NCBI GenBank assembly: GCA_016763045.1
Contig: JAESUN010000106.1
Location: 1-5,629, forward strand
Direction of reading: 5' to 3'
Source of the DNA: Opitutaceae bacterium
GTDB taxonomy: Bacteria > Verrucomicrobiota > Verrucomicrobiia > Opitutales > Opitutaceae
DNA: 5,629 bases
A program made the translations under genes and the position numbers. The stretch's first letter is position 1. Each line of letters begins with the position of its first letter. The notes under the pieces are model-generated. The model was not told where the DNA came from, did not search any database, and saw only the letters and a list, made by a program, of their open reading frames with translations. Of this stretch, positions 5,500 to 5,629 are shown piece by piece.

Positions 5500-5629
5500 A
5501 TGAACCGACTAACCGCCATACTCTGCTTACTGACCCTCGCGTGGAACACAGCGTTGGGAAGTATAGGCGGTGTCTTGTTCTGCGAACATGATGGTGGCAA
5601 CGAGCATTGGATCTCCAAGGCCGCACATG
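5500..5629 (+). CDS. Exported protein of unknown function, 3' end outside window
   Basis: Forty-three codons are visible from ATG 5500 to the window edge. The start encodes a typical Sec signal peptide: MNRL, a hydrophobic core (TAILCLLTLAW) and a likely cleavage after NTALG. The mature part begins SIGGVLFCEHDGGNEHWIS, with a Cys and two His residues that could bind metal, but no family can be named. Short exported proteins beginning in this style occur in Verrucomicrobiota as far as I recall, which is one basis for the organism guess. No Shine-Dalgarno site precedes the ATG. A weak promoter candidate is TTCAAA (5440-5445), 17 bp, TACTAT (5463-5468). It is divergent from tetR, with 127 bp between the two starts. 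Confidence 0.6.
   Translation, partial: MNRLTAILCLLTLAWNTALGSIGGVLFCEHDGGNEHWISKAAH

Overview
The window reads as a piece of a bacterial chromosome, probably from a marine-type Verrucomicrobiota (Opitutae/Puniceicoccales-like). This placement is a low-to-moderate confidence inference. It rests on moderate GC, the scarcity of Shine-Dalgarno sites before several good genes, and the style of the secreted protein that starts at the right edge. No rRNA, tRNA, CRISPR array or insertion sequence was found.

Left part (1-2492, visibly GC-richer, + strand): a one-carbon module for O-demethylation. A MetF-like methylenetetrahydrofolate reductase, cut by the window edge, is followed by a LigM/DesA-type tetrahydrofolate-dependent aryl O-demethylase. 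A 45-bp tandem duplication covers the metF stop codon and stretches the metF-ligM spacer. After ligM, a short in-frame stretch resembles the N-terminal ACT domain of PurU (formyl-THF deformylase), so it may be the stump of a third gene of the same pathway. Together these would move a methyl group from a methoxylated aromatic acid to THF, oxidise it, and, when purU was intact, release it as formate.

Middle (2488-3988, + strand): a MarR-family regulator and an NmrA-like NAD(P)-binding oxidoreductase. A sigma70-type promoter lies inside two adjoining palindromes just ahead of marR, and a related palindrome lies ahead of the oxidoreductase gene, so both genes are probably controlled by MarR. The oxidoreductase frame is open for 301 codons except for one in-frame TAG at codon 154, so it looks like a nonsense pseudogene, unless the TAG is read through or is a sequence error.

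A 16-bp perfect hairpin with flanking A and T runs (4041-4076) serves as a terminator for both convergent units.

Right part (4126-5416, - strand): tetR followed by an OsmC-family gene, each preceded by an almost identical 26-bp near-palindrome (23 of 26 positions). This is an autoregulated TetR-OsmC unit with the regulator gene upstream. At 5500 a divergent gene for an exported protein begins and runs off the window.

Overall: an aromatic demethylation module lies beside two independently regulated units of the kind that answer electrophile, quinone or peroxide stress. A functional link between them is inference only.
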